A DNA stretch of 64,000 nucleotides from JBDZUZ01 sp040255445 (GCA_040255445.1 JBDZUZ010000003.1:13433-77432); one strand, 5' to 3'; positions 1 to 9,181 are shown, numbered from the stretch's first letter. The notes: generated by a model not told the origin, from the sequence alone. A program made the numbers and translations.

Positions 1-88
1 GGTGCTTTGGCCGCTGTGAGTTGACTTCTGGACACCCGGCACAACCGGCTGGTTATTTGAGATCAGGGCTAGGGCTTCGCCGGGTAGT

Positions 89-535
89 ATGTCACCCCGC
101 ATGCACCTCGCGTTCACGCGCACCCTCGATGACCGCGGTCTCCCGGTGCGATACCGGGATGCGATGTACCACGGCAGTCAGTTGAGCAAGGGCGAGCGGG
201 CCAAGTTCGTCTCTCCGCGGCAGGCGCGGCTGGCTCGCGTGTCCATCGTGACTTCTTCGATCGTCCTCTGCGCCATCTCCATCCGAAGCATCTTCTCGGC
301 ATCATTGCCCCGGCTCGCATGGGCCGCTGCTTTCGTGGTTGTAATGACTGCGTTGATGTTCTGGGTCGTGCTGCCGCCCCTGCGGCGGATGATGTGGGTG
401 AGCGAGTGGAAGGAGAAGTACAAGGCGATCGGGCGATGCCCGGCCTGTCAGTATCAGCTCGCGGACTTTGGGCCCGAGGAAGATGGTTGCACGGTGTGCC
501 CGGAGTGCGGCGGGGCGTGGCGGCTGCCGGGGTGA
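89..535 (+). CDS. Two-TM membrane protein with C-terminal zinc ribbon
   Basis: Function unknown. The 148-residue product has two hydrophobic segments in its middle (about residues 50-70 and 75-95). They are followed by a basic stretch and a C-terminal CPAC...CPEC zinc ribbon, with the second CxxC pair 20 residues after the first. The ribbon should sit on the cytoplasmic face. Two other proteins in this window (14313-15296 and 17253-17759) combine membrane segments with the same kind of ribbon, so this is a recurrent local architecture. No clear Shine-Dalgarno precedes the ATG at 89, and an internal Met at residue 26 is an alternative start. The coding call rests on the coherent membrane and ribbon pattern. 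Confidence 0.7.
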   Translation: MSPRMHLAFTRTLDDRGLPVRYRDAMYHGSQLSKGERAKFVSPRQARLARVSIVTSSIVLCAISIRSIFSASLPRLAWAAAFVVVMTALMFWVVLPPLRRMMWVSEWKEKYKAIGRCPACQYQLADFGPEEDGCTVCPECGGAWRLPG

Positions 536-661
536 ACGGACGTTCGTCGGCGGCGCCACGGGGGTCGGGTTGATACCGACTCTGTGATCTATGGGGCGAA
601 GCTTCAGAGCTACTTCGGGATCTGCGCAGCGGCGGCGGTGCTCACGGCGCCATGTATGCAG

Positions 662-692
662 AAAGGCCCCGCGGCGACGCCGCGGGGCCTTT
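662..692 (-). terminator. Strong intrinsic terminator of the 736-1227 gene
   Basis: This is a perfect inverted repeat with 15-bp arms (AAAGGCCCCGCGGCG and its complement) around a single base. It lies just downstream of the minus-strand stop at 736. The A tract of one arm pairs with the T tract of the other, so the hairpin could work in both directions. Confidence 0.8.
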
Positions 693-735
693 GGAGATCG
701 TGCGGAACTCGAGTGTCGGATTTTGGGAGCCGGGT

Positions 736-1227
736 TTAGCGGCGACGACGCAGGGCGACGAGGCCGCCCAGGCCGAGGAGGGCCGCAGCGCCGGGCGCCG
801 GAACGACGGTGACCTTGAAGAACAGGGTCTCCTGCTCGAGGGCCGCGCCGGCGAGGCCGCCGCCGGCGAACACCGTGTTGATGTTCAGAGTGACCTGAGC
901 ATCATCGCCGCCTTCGAAGGCGGAGCCGGTGTTGAGCCAGCCGTTCTCGAAGATCGAGTTGAACTCGGAGACGCCGAGCCAGTACATGCCTTCGGTGAGG
1001 TCGGCATTGATGAGGCTGTTGAGGCCGTCGCCGCCGTCATCATCGGAGAACAGCAGCGTGCCGGTGTTGTCCCAGAGGCCCAGTTCGGTGTCGAAGGGGC
1101 TGCCGTTGGTGTCGAAGGTGTAGTTGCCGGGCCCGCCGATCTCGCCCAGGTCGATGAACGACGCGGGCTGGGCGGCGGCGGCGGTAGCGAGGCCGGCGAC
1201 AGCAGCGATAGCGAGGAACTTCTTCAT
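736..1227 (-). CDS. PEP-CTERM-like secreted protein
   Basis: This is a secreted protein of unknown role, 163 residues. It has a Lys-Lys N-terminus and an Ala-rich signal peptide ending near AAAQ. The middle is rich in Asp, Gly and Asn, with DDDGGDG-like patches that could bind calcium. The C-terminus follows the PEP-CTERM sorting plan: PAPGAAALLGLGGL, a short hydrophobic helix, then four Arg. In families of this kind the tail is cut by an exosortase-type enzyme after membrane insertion. I chose the ATG at 1227 because AGGAGAG lies 7-8 bases upstream; the open frame continues further upstream without a signal. The tail is nearly identical to that of the 2116-2805 protein. No exosortase gene is in the window. 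Confidence 0.85.
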   Translation of the reverse strand: MKKFLAIAAVAGLATAAAAQPASFIDLGEIGGPGNYTFDTNGSPFDTELGLWDNTGTLLFSDDDGGDGLNSLINADLTEGMYWLGVSEFNSIFENGWLNTGSAFEGGDDAQVTLNINTVFAGGGLAGAALEQETLFFKVTVVPAPGAAALLGLGGLVALRRRR

Positions 1228-2022
1228 CTTGTCTCTCTCCTGTTTGAGACTCTCTCGGCTCAGGAACACACCAGCACCCACGATGCTCGGAGCCTGAACC
1301 CAACCCCAGAAAACCAGAGGAGCGGGCGTGATGCAACCCTGTTCCACGAAAAATGGCTGAAAATCCACTAATTTTTGCTGGGGATCTGCCCTCAGAGACC
1401 GTAGAGGCGGTTGGTTGGGCTGTGGTCACGGCGATGAGAGCAGCGGATGCAGCCCCGGGCGAACGCGAGGGAGCTGGTGTGTGGATGTGCCGCGGTGAGC
1501 CGGCGGAGCATCTCCGTTCATTGCTCGGGGATCGAGTACGTGCGGCCTCGTCGATGCCAAGCATCACGGGGATGATTGGGACATGGCCGGTGTTTGACGG
1601 GGTCACGATGCGAGTTGGACCACGATGCCGGGAGGTTGCAAGCATCGGAGTGCGGCCGGTGTCGCGCGGGACGGTGGGGGTGGGACACCTGCGGGTGTGT
1701 ATCGGAGCGTCATTCCTTCTTCGGAGCTGCGATGTTCTGCGCGGCTCGTGTGTGAGGGCGAATCGCGCGATCCTGCGATTGTCAGTCGACCCGTCACGGG
1801 GCAGGGATTTGGCTTGATGCGGATCGTCAAGCGCACCGCTGTGGCGCAACGGCTTTCGGTCACGGGGTCGCGCTTGACCGGTCGCAAGCACATCGCGAAG
1901 GGCCGAGCCTGAACGGCGACTCCTCGGCAGTTGTGGGCAGCGAATGTGTTGCAAGCATCCGAACGAAGCCGCGCCGTCGTGGAGCACGGTTGCGGTGCGC
2001 GGCAGGGCGTGACGGGAAACGA
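1228..2022. other. Long intergenic stretch without a convincing gene
   Basis: About 800 bases separate the two PEP-CTERM-like genes. Open frames exist on both strands (for example 1353-1817 plus and 1603-2025 minus), but their products are rich in Arg, Cys and Ser and show no domain, signal peptide or good ribosome-binding site. A short AT-rich patch at about 1355-1380 probably belongs to the promoter of the 736-1227 gene. I see no repeat or RNA gene here. Confidence 0.5.
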
Positions 2023-2058
2023 CAAGGCCCCGCGGACACGGTTGTCCGCGGGGCCTTG
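2023..2058 (-). terminator. Strong intrinsic terminator of the 2116-2805 gene
   Basis: A 16-bp perfect stem (CAAGGCCCCGCGGACA and its complement) encloses a four-base loop, just past the minus-strand stop at 2116. It shares the GGCCCCGCGG core with the terminator at 662-692. Confidence 0.8.
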
Positions 2059-2115
2059 GGATGATCGATCAGATCCGGTCGATCCTGCTCTGGCTCGACG
2101 CCAGAGGCTGGTCGA

Positions 2116-2805
2116 TCAGCGACGGCGGCGCAACGTGACGAGGCCGCCGAGGCCCAGGAGCGCGGCCGCGCCGGGGGCCGGGACGAAGTTGCCCTCAACG
2201 ACGAGGTAGAAGGTGGCGGCCGGGCCGGTGGCGCCGAAGGTGAAGGGGCCGGCGGGGGCGGCGCCGTCGGGCAGCCACTGCCAGAACGCGTTCGCGTTGG
2301 CGTCGGGGCCGTTGGTGACGCGCCAGCCGGTCGTCGCGCCCGCGGCGGTGTCGGTGTAGGAGATGCCCACGCCGACGGTGCCAAAGCCGGCGAGGAGGTT
2401 GTAGTCGAGGGGGACGGTGCCGAGCACGTTGACCCCGTCGCCGAGCGAGAAGATGTCGGTGACGAAGGCGGTGCCGGTGCCGGCGGGGATCTGGAGGCTG
2501 CCCAGGAGCGAGGGCTGGTTGATGGTGTTGCCGTTGAAAGACGCGCTGAAGAAGTTCAGGGTCTGCGCGGGCGAGCTCGCGCCCTGCCGGCGGAGGCCGA
2601 CGGTGACCTTGGTGATCTCGACATGCGTCGCGCCGCCGGTGGCGGCGAGGGAGAAGGGCACATCGTCGATCGAGATGATCGGCGTGCCGCTGGTGTCGGC
2701 GCCCGGGTTGAACCGCGAGCCGGTCTGGGTGGTGTTGGTGTAGATCACCGATGCGTTGGCGGCGGCGGTGAGGAACAGCGCGGAAACAACGATGGCGGAC
2801 TTCAT
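2116..2805 (-). CDS. PEP-CTERM-like secreted protein
   Basis: This 229-residue secreted protein has an N-terminal signal peptide (MKSAIVVSALFLTAAANA, probable cleavage after ANA). A beta-rich central domain follows, and the C-terminal tail is VPAPGAAALLGLGGL plus four Arg, the PEP-CTERM type of cell-surface sorting signal. The central domain resembles the extracellular domains commonly found in such proteins, but I do not recognise a specific function. The start at 2805 is supported by GGGAG just upstream (reverse of ctccc at 2815-2819). A TTGACA hexamer lies on the minus strand at 2979-2984, with no good -10 partner visible. The gene has its own strong terminator at 2023-2058. Confidence 0.85.
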   Translation of the reverse strand: MKSAIVVSALFLTAAANASVIYTNTTQTGSRFNPGADTSGTPIISIDDVPFSLAATGGATHVEITKVTVGLRRQGASSPAQTLNFFSASFNGNTINQPSLLGSLQIPAGTGTAFVTDIFSLGDGVNVLGTVPLDYNLLAGFGTVGVGISYTDTAAGATTGWRVTNGPDANANAFWQWLPDGAAPAGPFTFGATGPAATFYLVVEGNFVPAPGAAALLGLGGLVTLRRRR

Positions 2806-3075
2806 CTCTCAAACTCCCTCGGGTGGCGCGGGCGCAGCGCCGGGACGGCCGTTGGGGCCGTCTCGTTCGATCATGCCGCGTGCATCACGAATGCAGGCGG
2901 ACTGTGCCGAGAGTCGGGAGCGTCCTGTCTCTCTCTACCCCGCTCTCTGAGCAAAGAGAGTCACGCATTTTTGCACTTTGTCAAGGGGGTGGTGGGGCGG
3001 TCCACCCTAACGCGGCGGTGGGTTCGGCCCGGCCGCGATCCCGGTCTGTGGATTATGAGACCTGATCGAGTGGCG

Positions 3076-4074
3076 TTACCGTGTCGCGCTGCGTGGCGTG
3101 CGCCCTCTCGCGCTCGCCGCGGGCTCTTGTCGCGGCTTCGGGGCGCGCTTTGGGGCGGGCTTCACGGTGGAACTCGGGTTCCCGATCGATGTGTTGAGGC
3201 GGACGGCTTCGGAGACGAGGCGGGCGATGGTTGCGGGAGCGACAGTGTCGCCCTCGCGGAGGTCCATGGTGGCGAGCTCGTATTTGCCGCCGGGCTTGAG
3301 GCGTGGATCGATGTGGACGAGTTGTTTGCCGCGCCAGAAGCCGAAGAGCACGCGGTGCTCCTCAACGCGGATCAGCAGGAGGGGGCCGTTGTGGAAATAG
3401 TCGATGTGGCCCCACTTGATGACCTCTTCGAGGTCGGCGGTCTTGCGGACGTTGTTGCGAAGGGACTCGGCGAGGGTGCGGCGCCAGCCGTCGATGGAGG
3501 CGATGTACTCGGTGGCTGTGGTTGCGGCGGTGCCCATCGGCGGGCGCGTGGACTTTGCTGGCTTCGGGGCGGGTTGTGGGGCGGGCCTCGTGGCTGGCTT
3601 GTTGGCGGACGTTCTTGGGGAGGAGTTTCGCACGGCCGCGTTCTTTGAGGCGGGCTTCGCCGCGGGAGGCTTCCTGGCGTTGTTGAGATCGATGGCGGCG
3701 CGCACGAGCGCGGTGAGGGCTTTGTTGTTGATCGTGTCGCCTTCGCGGATGTCGATGGCGCGGCGGGTGTTGCCGTCGAGGCTGGCGTTGAAGAGGCCGG
3801 CGGGGTCGGGGAGCGAGGCGCCGCGGGCGAATGTGAGCTTGACGGCGTTCTTGTAGGTTTCGCCGGTGCAGATCATGCCGTTGCAGGACCAGACGGGGAC
3901 GCCGCGCATCGCGTTGCCGGGCTTGCGCCACTTGGCTTCTTCGGTGATGGCGGGGTCCGCGGCGGTGATGATGGCGCGGAGGCGGGCGAGGGTGTCGGTG
4001 CGCCAGTCGGTGGGGGCGGGGGCGAGCCTGGGTGACTTCTTGGTGGTCTTCTTGCCGCGTGGTGTGCTGGCCAT
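3076..4074 (-). CDS. Tandem DUF1801-type protein
   Basis: The 332-residue product appears to hold two DUF1801/YdhG-like domains. The first covers about residues 20-135 (KWRKPGNAMRGVPVWSCNGM...KNAVKLTF). The second covers about 205-310 (VIKWGHIDYFHNGPLLLIR...GFWRGKQLVHID). An Ala/Pro/Lys/Arg-rich linker of some 60 residues joins them, and the C-terminus is also basic. The family is small and alpha/beta, with no established enzymatic role that I can state. I chose ATG 4074 because GAGGGC lies upstream; it also removes an overlap with the neighbour at 4085. It forms a likely two-gene unit with 4085-4519 (10-base gap). Confidence 0.75.
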   Translation of the reverse strand: MASTPRGKKTTKKSPRLAPAPTDWRTDTLARLRAIITAADPAITEEAKWRKPGNAMRGVPVWSCNGMICTGETYKNAVKLTFARGASLPDPAGLFNASLDGNTRRAIDIREGDTINNKALTALVRAAIDLNNARKPPAAKPASKNAAVRNSSPRTSANKPATRPAPQPAPKPAKSTRPPMGTAATTATEYIASIDGWRRTLAESLRNNVRKTADLEEVIKWGHIDYFHNGPLLLIRVEEHRVLFGFWRGKQLVHIDPRLKPGGKYELATMDLREGDTVAPATIARLVSEAVRLNTSIGNPSSTVKPAPKRAPKPRQEPAASARGRTPRSATR

Positions 4075-4084
4075 ATCGGTGCCC

Positions 4085-4519
4085 TCAGGCTCTGGAGTCG
4101 TGCTCGCGGAACGGTCCGTCGCGGTAAGTGTGGGTTTCGCTTTCGACGGTCGCCGGTATGCGGGCATCGAGGATTGCGCCGGCCTCGACCACGCCGTGGA
4201 TGGTGATCGAGAGCGGTGGCGGCTCGCGGTCGCTGACCTCGCGGAGGGCTGCGCGGAAACTATCCCACCAGGCGCGGCTGTAGGTGGAGAGGAAGCAACC
4301 GGGCTCGATGCAGCAGTAGGTGCGGCCGGCTTTGAAGCGGAGTTCGATCTCGAAGCTCGTGCCGGCGGGGTTGACGGCGATGATGCGGGCTTGTGGGCGG
4401 GACCGGTTGGGAACGACGGGTTCGGGCAGGACGGAGTCGAGGGCGTGTTGAAGGGCGGCCGCCCAGGACTCGTGGTGCTCGTATCCGGATTCTGAGAGAG
4501 GCGATGATCGTCCGGTCAT
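4085..4519 (-). CDS. Hypothetical protein
   Basis: This 144-residue protein has no recognised family. It has no signal peptide or membrane segment. A central aromatic and Cys-containing part (RTYCCIEPGCF followed by an SRAWWDSF stretch) precedes a beta-rich C-terminus. The ATG at 4519 removes a Pro/Arg-rich upstream extension that looks non-coding. The stop lies 10 bases before the start of the DUF1801 gene at 4074, suggesting co-transcription. Divergent from 4616-4966. Confidence 0.55.
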   Translation of the reverse strand: MTGRSSPLSESGYEHHESWAAALQHALDSVLPEPVVPNRSRPQARIIAVNPAGTSFEIELRFKAGRTYCCIEPGCFLSTYSRAWWDSFRAALREVSDREPPPLSITIHGVVEAGAILDARIPATVESETHTYRDGPFREHDSRA

Positions 4520-4615
4520 TCCGGCCGCATCGTACCATGCGGGTCGCGGCGGTTCGGGCCGCGCGACTGGCGGGGGAAGGCTCGTTGCTTCCGCGACGAA
4601 AGGAGCGTGCGGGGT

Positions 4616-4966
4616 ATGGATGAAGGGGTGTTCTGGGCGAAACTGGAGTATCGGCTGTGTCATGAATTCCGCGGCCTGGCGGAGCGCCGCTATCGCTATT
4701 TCTGGTGCGATGGCATCGAGCCGGAGGAGTACTTGCTTGACGGGCCGTCGCCGCGGATCACCGGTCGGGCTGACATCTATAACGGTCCGGAGCTGGGATG
4801 GAGCTGGACGTTCACGCTGATCCTGCCGGCATGGGTGCGATCGCGACACGAGATCGACTGGGCCTCGCTCCTTCCGGCCAAGAACGTCACGCGGTGGATG
4901 TCGTTCGATGAGTCGGCGCAGACAATTGAGTTCGACCCGCTCGCCGCGGTGCCGGATCTGCTGTGA
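4616..4966 (+). CDS. Hypothetical small soluble protein
   Basis: This 116-residue product has no recognised domain. It is acidic and aromatic-rich (RRYRYFWCDG, GWSWTFTLILPAWV), with no signal peptide. I chose ATG 4616 over GTG 4607 because GGAG at 4602-4605 is spaced about 10 bases from the ATG but only one base from the GTG. It lies divergent from 4085-4519, with about 96 bases between starts, and convergent with 4982-5485. The coding call rests on the position between neighbours and the ordinary amino-acid composition. Confidence 0.55.
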   Translation: MDEGVFWAKLEYRLCHEFRGLAERRYRYFWCDGIEPEEYLLDGPSPRITGRADIYNGPELGWSWTFTLILPAWVRSRHEIDWASLLPAKNVTRWMSFDESAQTIEFDPLAAVPDLL

Positions 4967-4981
4967 GCGCCGAGATCACTC

Positions 4982-5485
4982 TCACATACGCTCGCCGGGC
5001 AGTGCGGCCGCCTGCCGGACCCACTCTGTGAACGCGCGCTGGTCTTCGTCGGTTCCCCATGCCTCGGTCACGTGGAGGTAACGGATGTCGGGTTGCTTCG
5101 AGCCTTCCGGGGGCGGCGGGCGGAGCGATGTGCCGCGGTGGAAGGCGATCTTGATGTACTTGTCGAAGCAGTGGAAGCTGAGGAACCAGCCGCGGTCTTC
5201 TTCGCCCGCGCCGTACAACGGGGAGTTCCACTTCACGGCCTTTCGGAGGCGAGGGACGGTGCGGGTGATGATCGCATCGATCATTTCCCCGGCAGCGCGT
5301 TTCCAGCAGGGCATGGCGGCGAGGTAGGCCCGGACAGGAGCATCGCCGTAGCCCTTGGGGATCTGCGGGTTGCCGCCGGACAGAAGGCGGACGGGGGCCG
5401 TGTCGGCAGGTTGCCGCGTGCTGGTACGCGAGGCGCGCGATCCCGCTTTGGGCGTTGCCTTGTATCTGGCGGTCTTCTTCGCCAT
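4982..5485 (-). CDS. DUF1801-type protein
   Basis: This 167-residue protein has a Lys/Arg-rich N-terminus of about 30 residues. A single DUF1801-like domain follows at about residues 40-160: ITRTVPRLRKAVKWNSPLYG, then WFLSFHCFDKYIKIAFHRG. It is the second DUF1801 gene within 2.5 kb; a third lies at 32515-33138. ATG 5485 is the first in frame and starts the typical MAKK basic N-terminus. Its molecular role is not known from sequence. Confidence 0.8.
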   Translation of the reverse strand: MAKKTARYKATPKAGSRASRTSTRQPADTAPVRLLSGGNPQIPKGYGDAPVRAYLAAMPCWKRAAGEMIDAIITRTVPRLRKAVKWNSPLYGAGEEDRGWFLSFHCFDKYIKIAFHRGTSLRPPPPEGSKQPDIRYLHVTEAWGTDEDQRAFTEWVRQAAALPGERM

Positions 5486-5573
5486 GCAGTGAGATTACCG
5501 AGTCAGGGTAGGGCGGGGCGGCGATGGCGCTGCCTCGCTTGACGGCCGCTGCGGGTTCCGATCAACTCTCGCC

Positions 5574-6536
5574 GTGCTGTCCTTCCTGCCGACCTGGTCG
5601 TTCTCTCGCATCAAGCCCGCCGCGGCGACGCCGGAGTTGAAGGCCGCGGCCGCGCGGCTGCGGGCGACGGTGGAGGTGCTGGCGACGGACATCGGGCCGC
5701 GGCATGTGGGTGTGCCGGAGCGGTACAAGCTGGCGGAGCGGTTTCTGGAGTCGTCGCTGGCGAAGATGGGGTATGAGGTGCTGCGGCAGGAGATCCAGGC
5801 GCCGGGGATGGTGTGTGCCAATCTCGAGGCCCGGATACCGGGCGCGAAGCCCGGCGCGGCGGCCATTGTGGTTGGGGCGCATTACGACAGCGTGCCGGGG
5901 TGCCCTGCGGCGAACGACAATGGGAGCGGTGTGGCGGGTGTGCTGGAGGTAGCGCGCGCGTTCGCGAAGCGACGGCGGCTGGGCGGGGGTGGGTTCGAGC
6001 GTGAGCTGCGGTTCGTGCTCTTCGTGAACGAGGAGCCGCCGTTCTTTCACATCGGGGAGATGGGCAGCCAGCACTATGCGCGGGCGTGCCGGAAGCGCGG
6101 TGACAAGATCGACGGCATGGTGTGTCTCGAGACGATCGGGTACTACAGCGACCGGCCGCGGTCGCAGATGTGGCCGCACCCGCTGCTGGCGAAGGTCCTT
6201 CCGGACCGGGCGGACTTCATCGCGTTCGTCGGGAGCACGCCGGCGCGGCGTTTGATCCGCCGCGCAGCGCGGAGTTTCCGCAGGCGGCGGGCGTTCACGC
6301 TCCTGGCAGCGACTGCGCCATCGAAGATTGATCATGTGAACTGGTCGGATCACCGCGGTTTCATCGAGTGCGGGTACCCGGCTTTCATGGTTACGGATAC
6401 CGCGCTGTTCCGGTACAAGCACTATCACCACCCGACGGACACGGCGAACCAGTTGGATTATGTGTCGATGGCGCGGGTGGTCACCGGCGTGGTCGGGATG
6501 GTTGAGGAACTGGCAGGGCCCGCGCGAAGTAGCTGA
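5574..6536 (+). CDS. M28-family zinc peptidase
   Basis: Probable zinc aminopeptidase of family M28 (320 residues). The usual ligand set is visible: His103 in GAHYDS, Asp115 in ANDNGSG, the Glu pair 153-154 in VNEEPPF (general base and ligand), a Glu in CLETIG near 184, and His285/286 in YHHPTDT. No signal peptide is obvious at the GTG start (5574), so it may be cytoplasmic. There is no Shine-Dalgarno in front of the GTG, and the true start may differ by a few codons. The substrate cannot be told from sequence. A basic Arg-rich stretch at about 221-240 is unusual but leaves the ligands intact. Confidence 0.85.
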   Translation: MLSFLPTWSFSRIKPAAATPELKAAAARLRATVEVLATDIGPRHVGVPERYKLAERFLESSLAKMGYEVLRQEIQAPGMVCANLEARIPGAKPGAAAIVVGAHYDSVPGCPAANDNGSGVAGVLEVARAFAKRRRLGGGGFERELRFVLFVNEEPPFFHIGEMGSQHYARACRKRGDKIDGMVCLETIGYYSDRPRSQMWPHPLLAKVLPDRADFIAFVGSTPARRLIRRAARSFRRRRAFTLLAATAPSKIDHVNWSDHRGFIECGYPAFMVTDTALFRYKHYHHPTDTANQLDYVSMARVVTGVVGMVEELAGPARSS

Positions 6537-6604
6537 GCGATGTTGTGGGCCGATTGATCCGCGCGGTGTGGGAACCGGAGTCTGCATCCGGGGTCGCATG
6601 GGAC

Positions 6605-7573
6605 ATGAGACAGGTTCTTGCGATTGTGGGGGCGCTGGCCGCGGCTGTCGTTGCGGCAGCGCACCCGGGCAACGGAATCGCGGTCGCACCTGACGGCACC
6701 GTGTACTTCGCCGATGTGGCTCGGGAGACGATCTGGCGTGTGCCGCCCGGTGGCGGGCCGGTGGCGGCGGTGCGGGATCGGTGGACGCACTCGCTGCAGC
6801 TCGCGGCGGATGGCACGCTCTATTACGAGCGGGAGGAACCGGTTGAAGGTGTGGCTCCCGCGTCGTTCTGGCGGCTGACGCCGGAGGGCCGGAATGAGCG
6901 GCTGATCGCGCCGCAGTCGGACCGGCGGAGCTTCTCGGGGGGCGAGTTCGCGATCGATGAAGCGGGGAATGTGTACTACCCGCACAGCGTGCGGGTCGGC
7001 GGCGAGTGGCGGACGCTGATCATGAAGCGCACGCCGTCGGGCGAGGTGAGCGAGTTCTCCGGCCGCGGCGATGGCGAGCTCTACAAGGATGGGGACGCCG
7101 CCACGGCGACGATCCGGATTGTCACATCGATGACGATGGCGCCGGATGGCGCGATCTACATCGCGGACCGGGATCATGTGCGGCGGATCGAGACCGCGGC
7201 GGGGCGCGAGGGCGCTGTGACGACGATCGCCGCGGGGATCATCGATGAGAAGCCGGCGGATCCGCCGCACACTTCGGGGCCCTCGACCACGATCAATCGG
7301 ATCTATGGGATCGCGGTGGACGCGGCGGGGGAGGTGCTGGTGGCGTACTCGGCGGGTCGGCGGGTGGTGCGGATTGGGGCTGATGGCACGAGCGTGGTTG
7401 TGCGTGCAACGCCGGGGCGGTGGTCGCCGCTGGGCGTGGCCTGGGGTGCGGGCGGTGATGGAGGGAGTGCGGTGTACGTGCTCGAGGCGGCGGATGCATC
7501 GATCGAGCAGTTACGGGTTGTGCGAATCGAAGACGGCGAGGTTGAGACGGTGGTGGAGCTGCCGCGGCGGTGA
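6605..7573 (+). CDS. Secreted NHL/SMP-30-like beta-propeller protein
   Basis: A 322-residue protein with an N-terminal signal peptide (MRQVLAIVGALAAAVVAAAH). Repeated blade motifs follow, such as GIAVAPDGTVYFADV, SMTMAPDGAIYIADR and GIAVDAAGEVLVAY, which are typical of NHL or gluconolactonase-like propellers. Such folds serve as binding scaffolds or lactonases, and I cannot choose between these. I chose ATG 6605 because it begins the signal peptide; an upstream in-frame start at 6545 would put 20 extra residues before it. It follows the M28 gene by 68 bases in the same direction. Confidence 0.75.
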   Translation: MRQVLAIVGALAAAVVAAAHPGNGIAVAPDGTVYFADVARETIWRVPPGGGPVAAVRDRWTHSLQLAADGTLYYEREEPVEGVAPASFWRLTPEGRNERLIAPQSDRRSFSGGEFAIDEAGNVYYPHSVRVGGEWRTLIMKRTPSGEVSEFSGRGDGELYKDGDAATATIRIVTSMTMAPDGAIYIADRDHVRRIETAAGREGAVTTIAAGIIDEKPADPPHTSGPSTTINRIYGIAVDAAGEVLVAYSAGRRVVRIGADGTSVVVRATPGRWSPLGVAWGAGGDGGSAVYVLEAADASIEQLRVVRIEDGEVETVVELPRR

Positions 7574-7594
7574 TTGCCGGCCGTGGTTGGGGCA

Positions 7595-9181
7595 TCACGC
7601 GCCGACGGCCCGCCACATCGCCGCGTTCTCGGATTCGGCGGAGGCGCAGGTGGCGGCGATAAGGCTTTCGAGCTCGGGGGCTTCGGCCAGGTCGTTGAGC
7701 AGCGCGAGGAGGCGGGCCACGCGGGTCGTGCCGAGCACGGGCTCGGCGAGGCTGCGGAACTTGGCCTCGATCTCGGCACCGGTCATCGGGTTGCGGGGGT
7801 CGCCCTTGGGGTAGTCGACCTGCGCAGAGAGCGTGCGGCCGTTGCGGAGCGTGATCGTGACGCGGCTGGGCTGGGAGGCGGGGAAGCGGGCCTCAAAATC
7901 CGTGTTGGGCACGATGCGGATCAGATCCATGACCGGGCGGAGGGCGGGGTCGCTCACGCGGTGCTCATCGAACTGCGCGGGGGTGACCGCGCCGTCGATG
8001 AGGCCGACGGCGAGGGCGTAGGGGAGCGAGTGGTCGGCGGTCTCGCGGGTGGTGGGGCGGTACTTGGCGGGATCGCCGAGGATGTCGGCAGCGCGGGCGA
8101 TGACCTCGACCGTGACGGACTCGATCTGCGAAGTGACGAACGCCGCATCGATGCTGTGCTCAGCGCGCAGAGACATCAGCACCGAGAGCGGCGAGTGCAT
8201 CAGCGCTTCGACGGGGAAGGACTTCATCGAGCAGTCGATGATGCGGTAGTGGTCGGCGGGTGTGGCTGGGAGGTTGCGGGTGAGGCCTTCGCGGTCGAAG
8301 GTGCAGGGTTCGCCGCCGCGGGCGGTGCGCGCGCTGGCGTGGCCCATGGCGTGGAAAAGGCCTTCCTTGCCGTCGATGATGTGCGCCGGGCCGGTGAAGC
8401 CGCGCTGGGCGAGGAGGGCGGATTCGACGCCCATCCGCGCGGCCCAGGGATCGACGGTGTTCTTCATCATGGTGAGGCCGCCGGCGGTGACTGCGCCGAG
8501 GGTGCCGGTGCGGGAAGCGCAGATGCCCAGGGCGTTGACGAGCTGCGCCGGGCTGAGACTGAGCACGCGGCCGCAGACGAGCGCGGCGGTGAAGCCCGAG
8601 AGCGTGGCGTGGTGCCAGCCGTACTCGCGGATGCCGGGGCGGCCGATCTCGGCGAAGCGGCATTGCAGCTCATAGGTGAGCACGGTGGCGAGGATGAGGT
8701 CGCGGCCGGTGAGGCCCAAGTACTGGCAGAGCGCGAGCGGGCCGCAGATGAGGTCGGAGGGGTGGCAGGGATCGGCCTTCCAGTAGATGTCGTTGAAGTC
8801 CATAGCGCGGACGAGGTGACTGTTGAGGAAGGCGGCGTCGACGGGGTTGGTGCGGAAGCCGCCGACGAAGACGCCGCAGGGGCCACGGCCGGTGTCGCCG
8901 TCGAGCACGCCGCTCATCGCGCGGTGGTGTTCGAGGAGGATGTGCGCATCCTCGGTGCGACTGCCGCCGATGGCGCAGCCGATCGAATCGATCCAGAAGC
9001 GGCGGGCGGCGTCGATCGCGCCGGGGCTGAGCGCATCGAAGGTCATCGAGGCGACCCAGTTGGCGAGGTCGTGGGCGATGAAGTCGGTGGTGCGATAGGT
9101 GGGAAGGTTGTGGCTCGTGCGGTGCGTAGCGGTTGCATTGGGGCGGGCGGTGATGGCGGGCGTTGCGGTCGTGGTCGTCAT
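7595..9181 (-). CDS. MmgE/PrpD-family dehydratase
   Basis: A member of the MmgE/PrpD family (528 residues), which includes 2-methylcitrate dehydratase and aconitate-type enzymes. Family features seen: WIDSIGCAIGG, HLVRAMDFNDIYWK...CHPSDLICG, YELQCRF and SMKSFPVEALMHSPL. The start at 9181 has AAGAGAG upstream; the open frame beyond it is Arg-rich and non-coding in look. It is the last gene of a minus-strand cluster and starts 62 bases after the dehydrogenase-like gene 9244-10512. In context it probably dehydrates or hydrates a C5-C7 tricarboxylate intermediate alongside the aconitase-like enzyme. The actual substrate is not determined. Confidence 0.88.
   Translation of the reverse strand: MTTTTATPAITARPNATATHRTSHNLPTYRTTDFIAHDLANWVASMTFDALSPGAIDAARRFWIDSIGCAIGGSRTEDAHILLEHHRAMSGVLDGDTGRGPCGVFVGGFRTNPVDAAFLNSHLVRAMDFNDIYWKADPCHPSDLICGPLALCQYLGLTGRDLILATVLTYELQCRFAEIGRPGIREYGWHHATLSGFTAALVCGRVLSLSPAQLVNALGICASRTGTLGAVTAGGLTMMKNTVDPWAARMGVESALLAQRGFTGPAHIIDGKEGLFHAMGHASARTARGGEPCTFDREGLTRNLPATPADHYRIIDCSMKSFPVEALMHSPLSVLMSLRAEHSIDAAFVTSQIESVTVEVIARAADILGDPAKYRPTTRETADHSLPYALAVGLIDGAVTPAQFDEHRVSDPALRPVMDLIRIVPNTDFEARFPASQPSRVTITLRNGRTLSAQVDYPKGDPRNPMTGAEIEAKFRSLAEPVLGTTRVARLLALLNDLAEAPELESLIAATCASAESENAAMWRAVGA

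Noticed and set aside
1353..1817. 154-codon plus-strand frame in the gap after the first PEP-CTERM-like gene
   Set aside because: No ribosome-binding site, domain or signal; it starts in the promoter region of a minus-strand gene.
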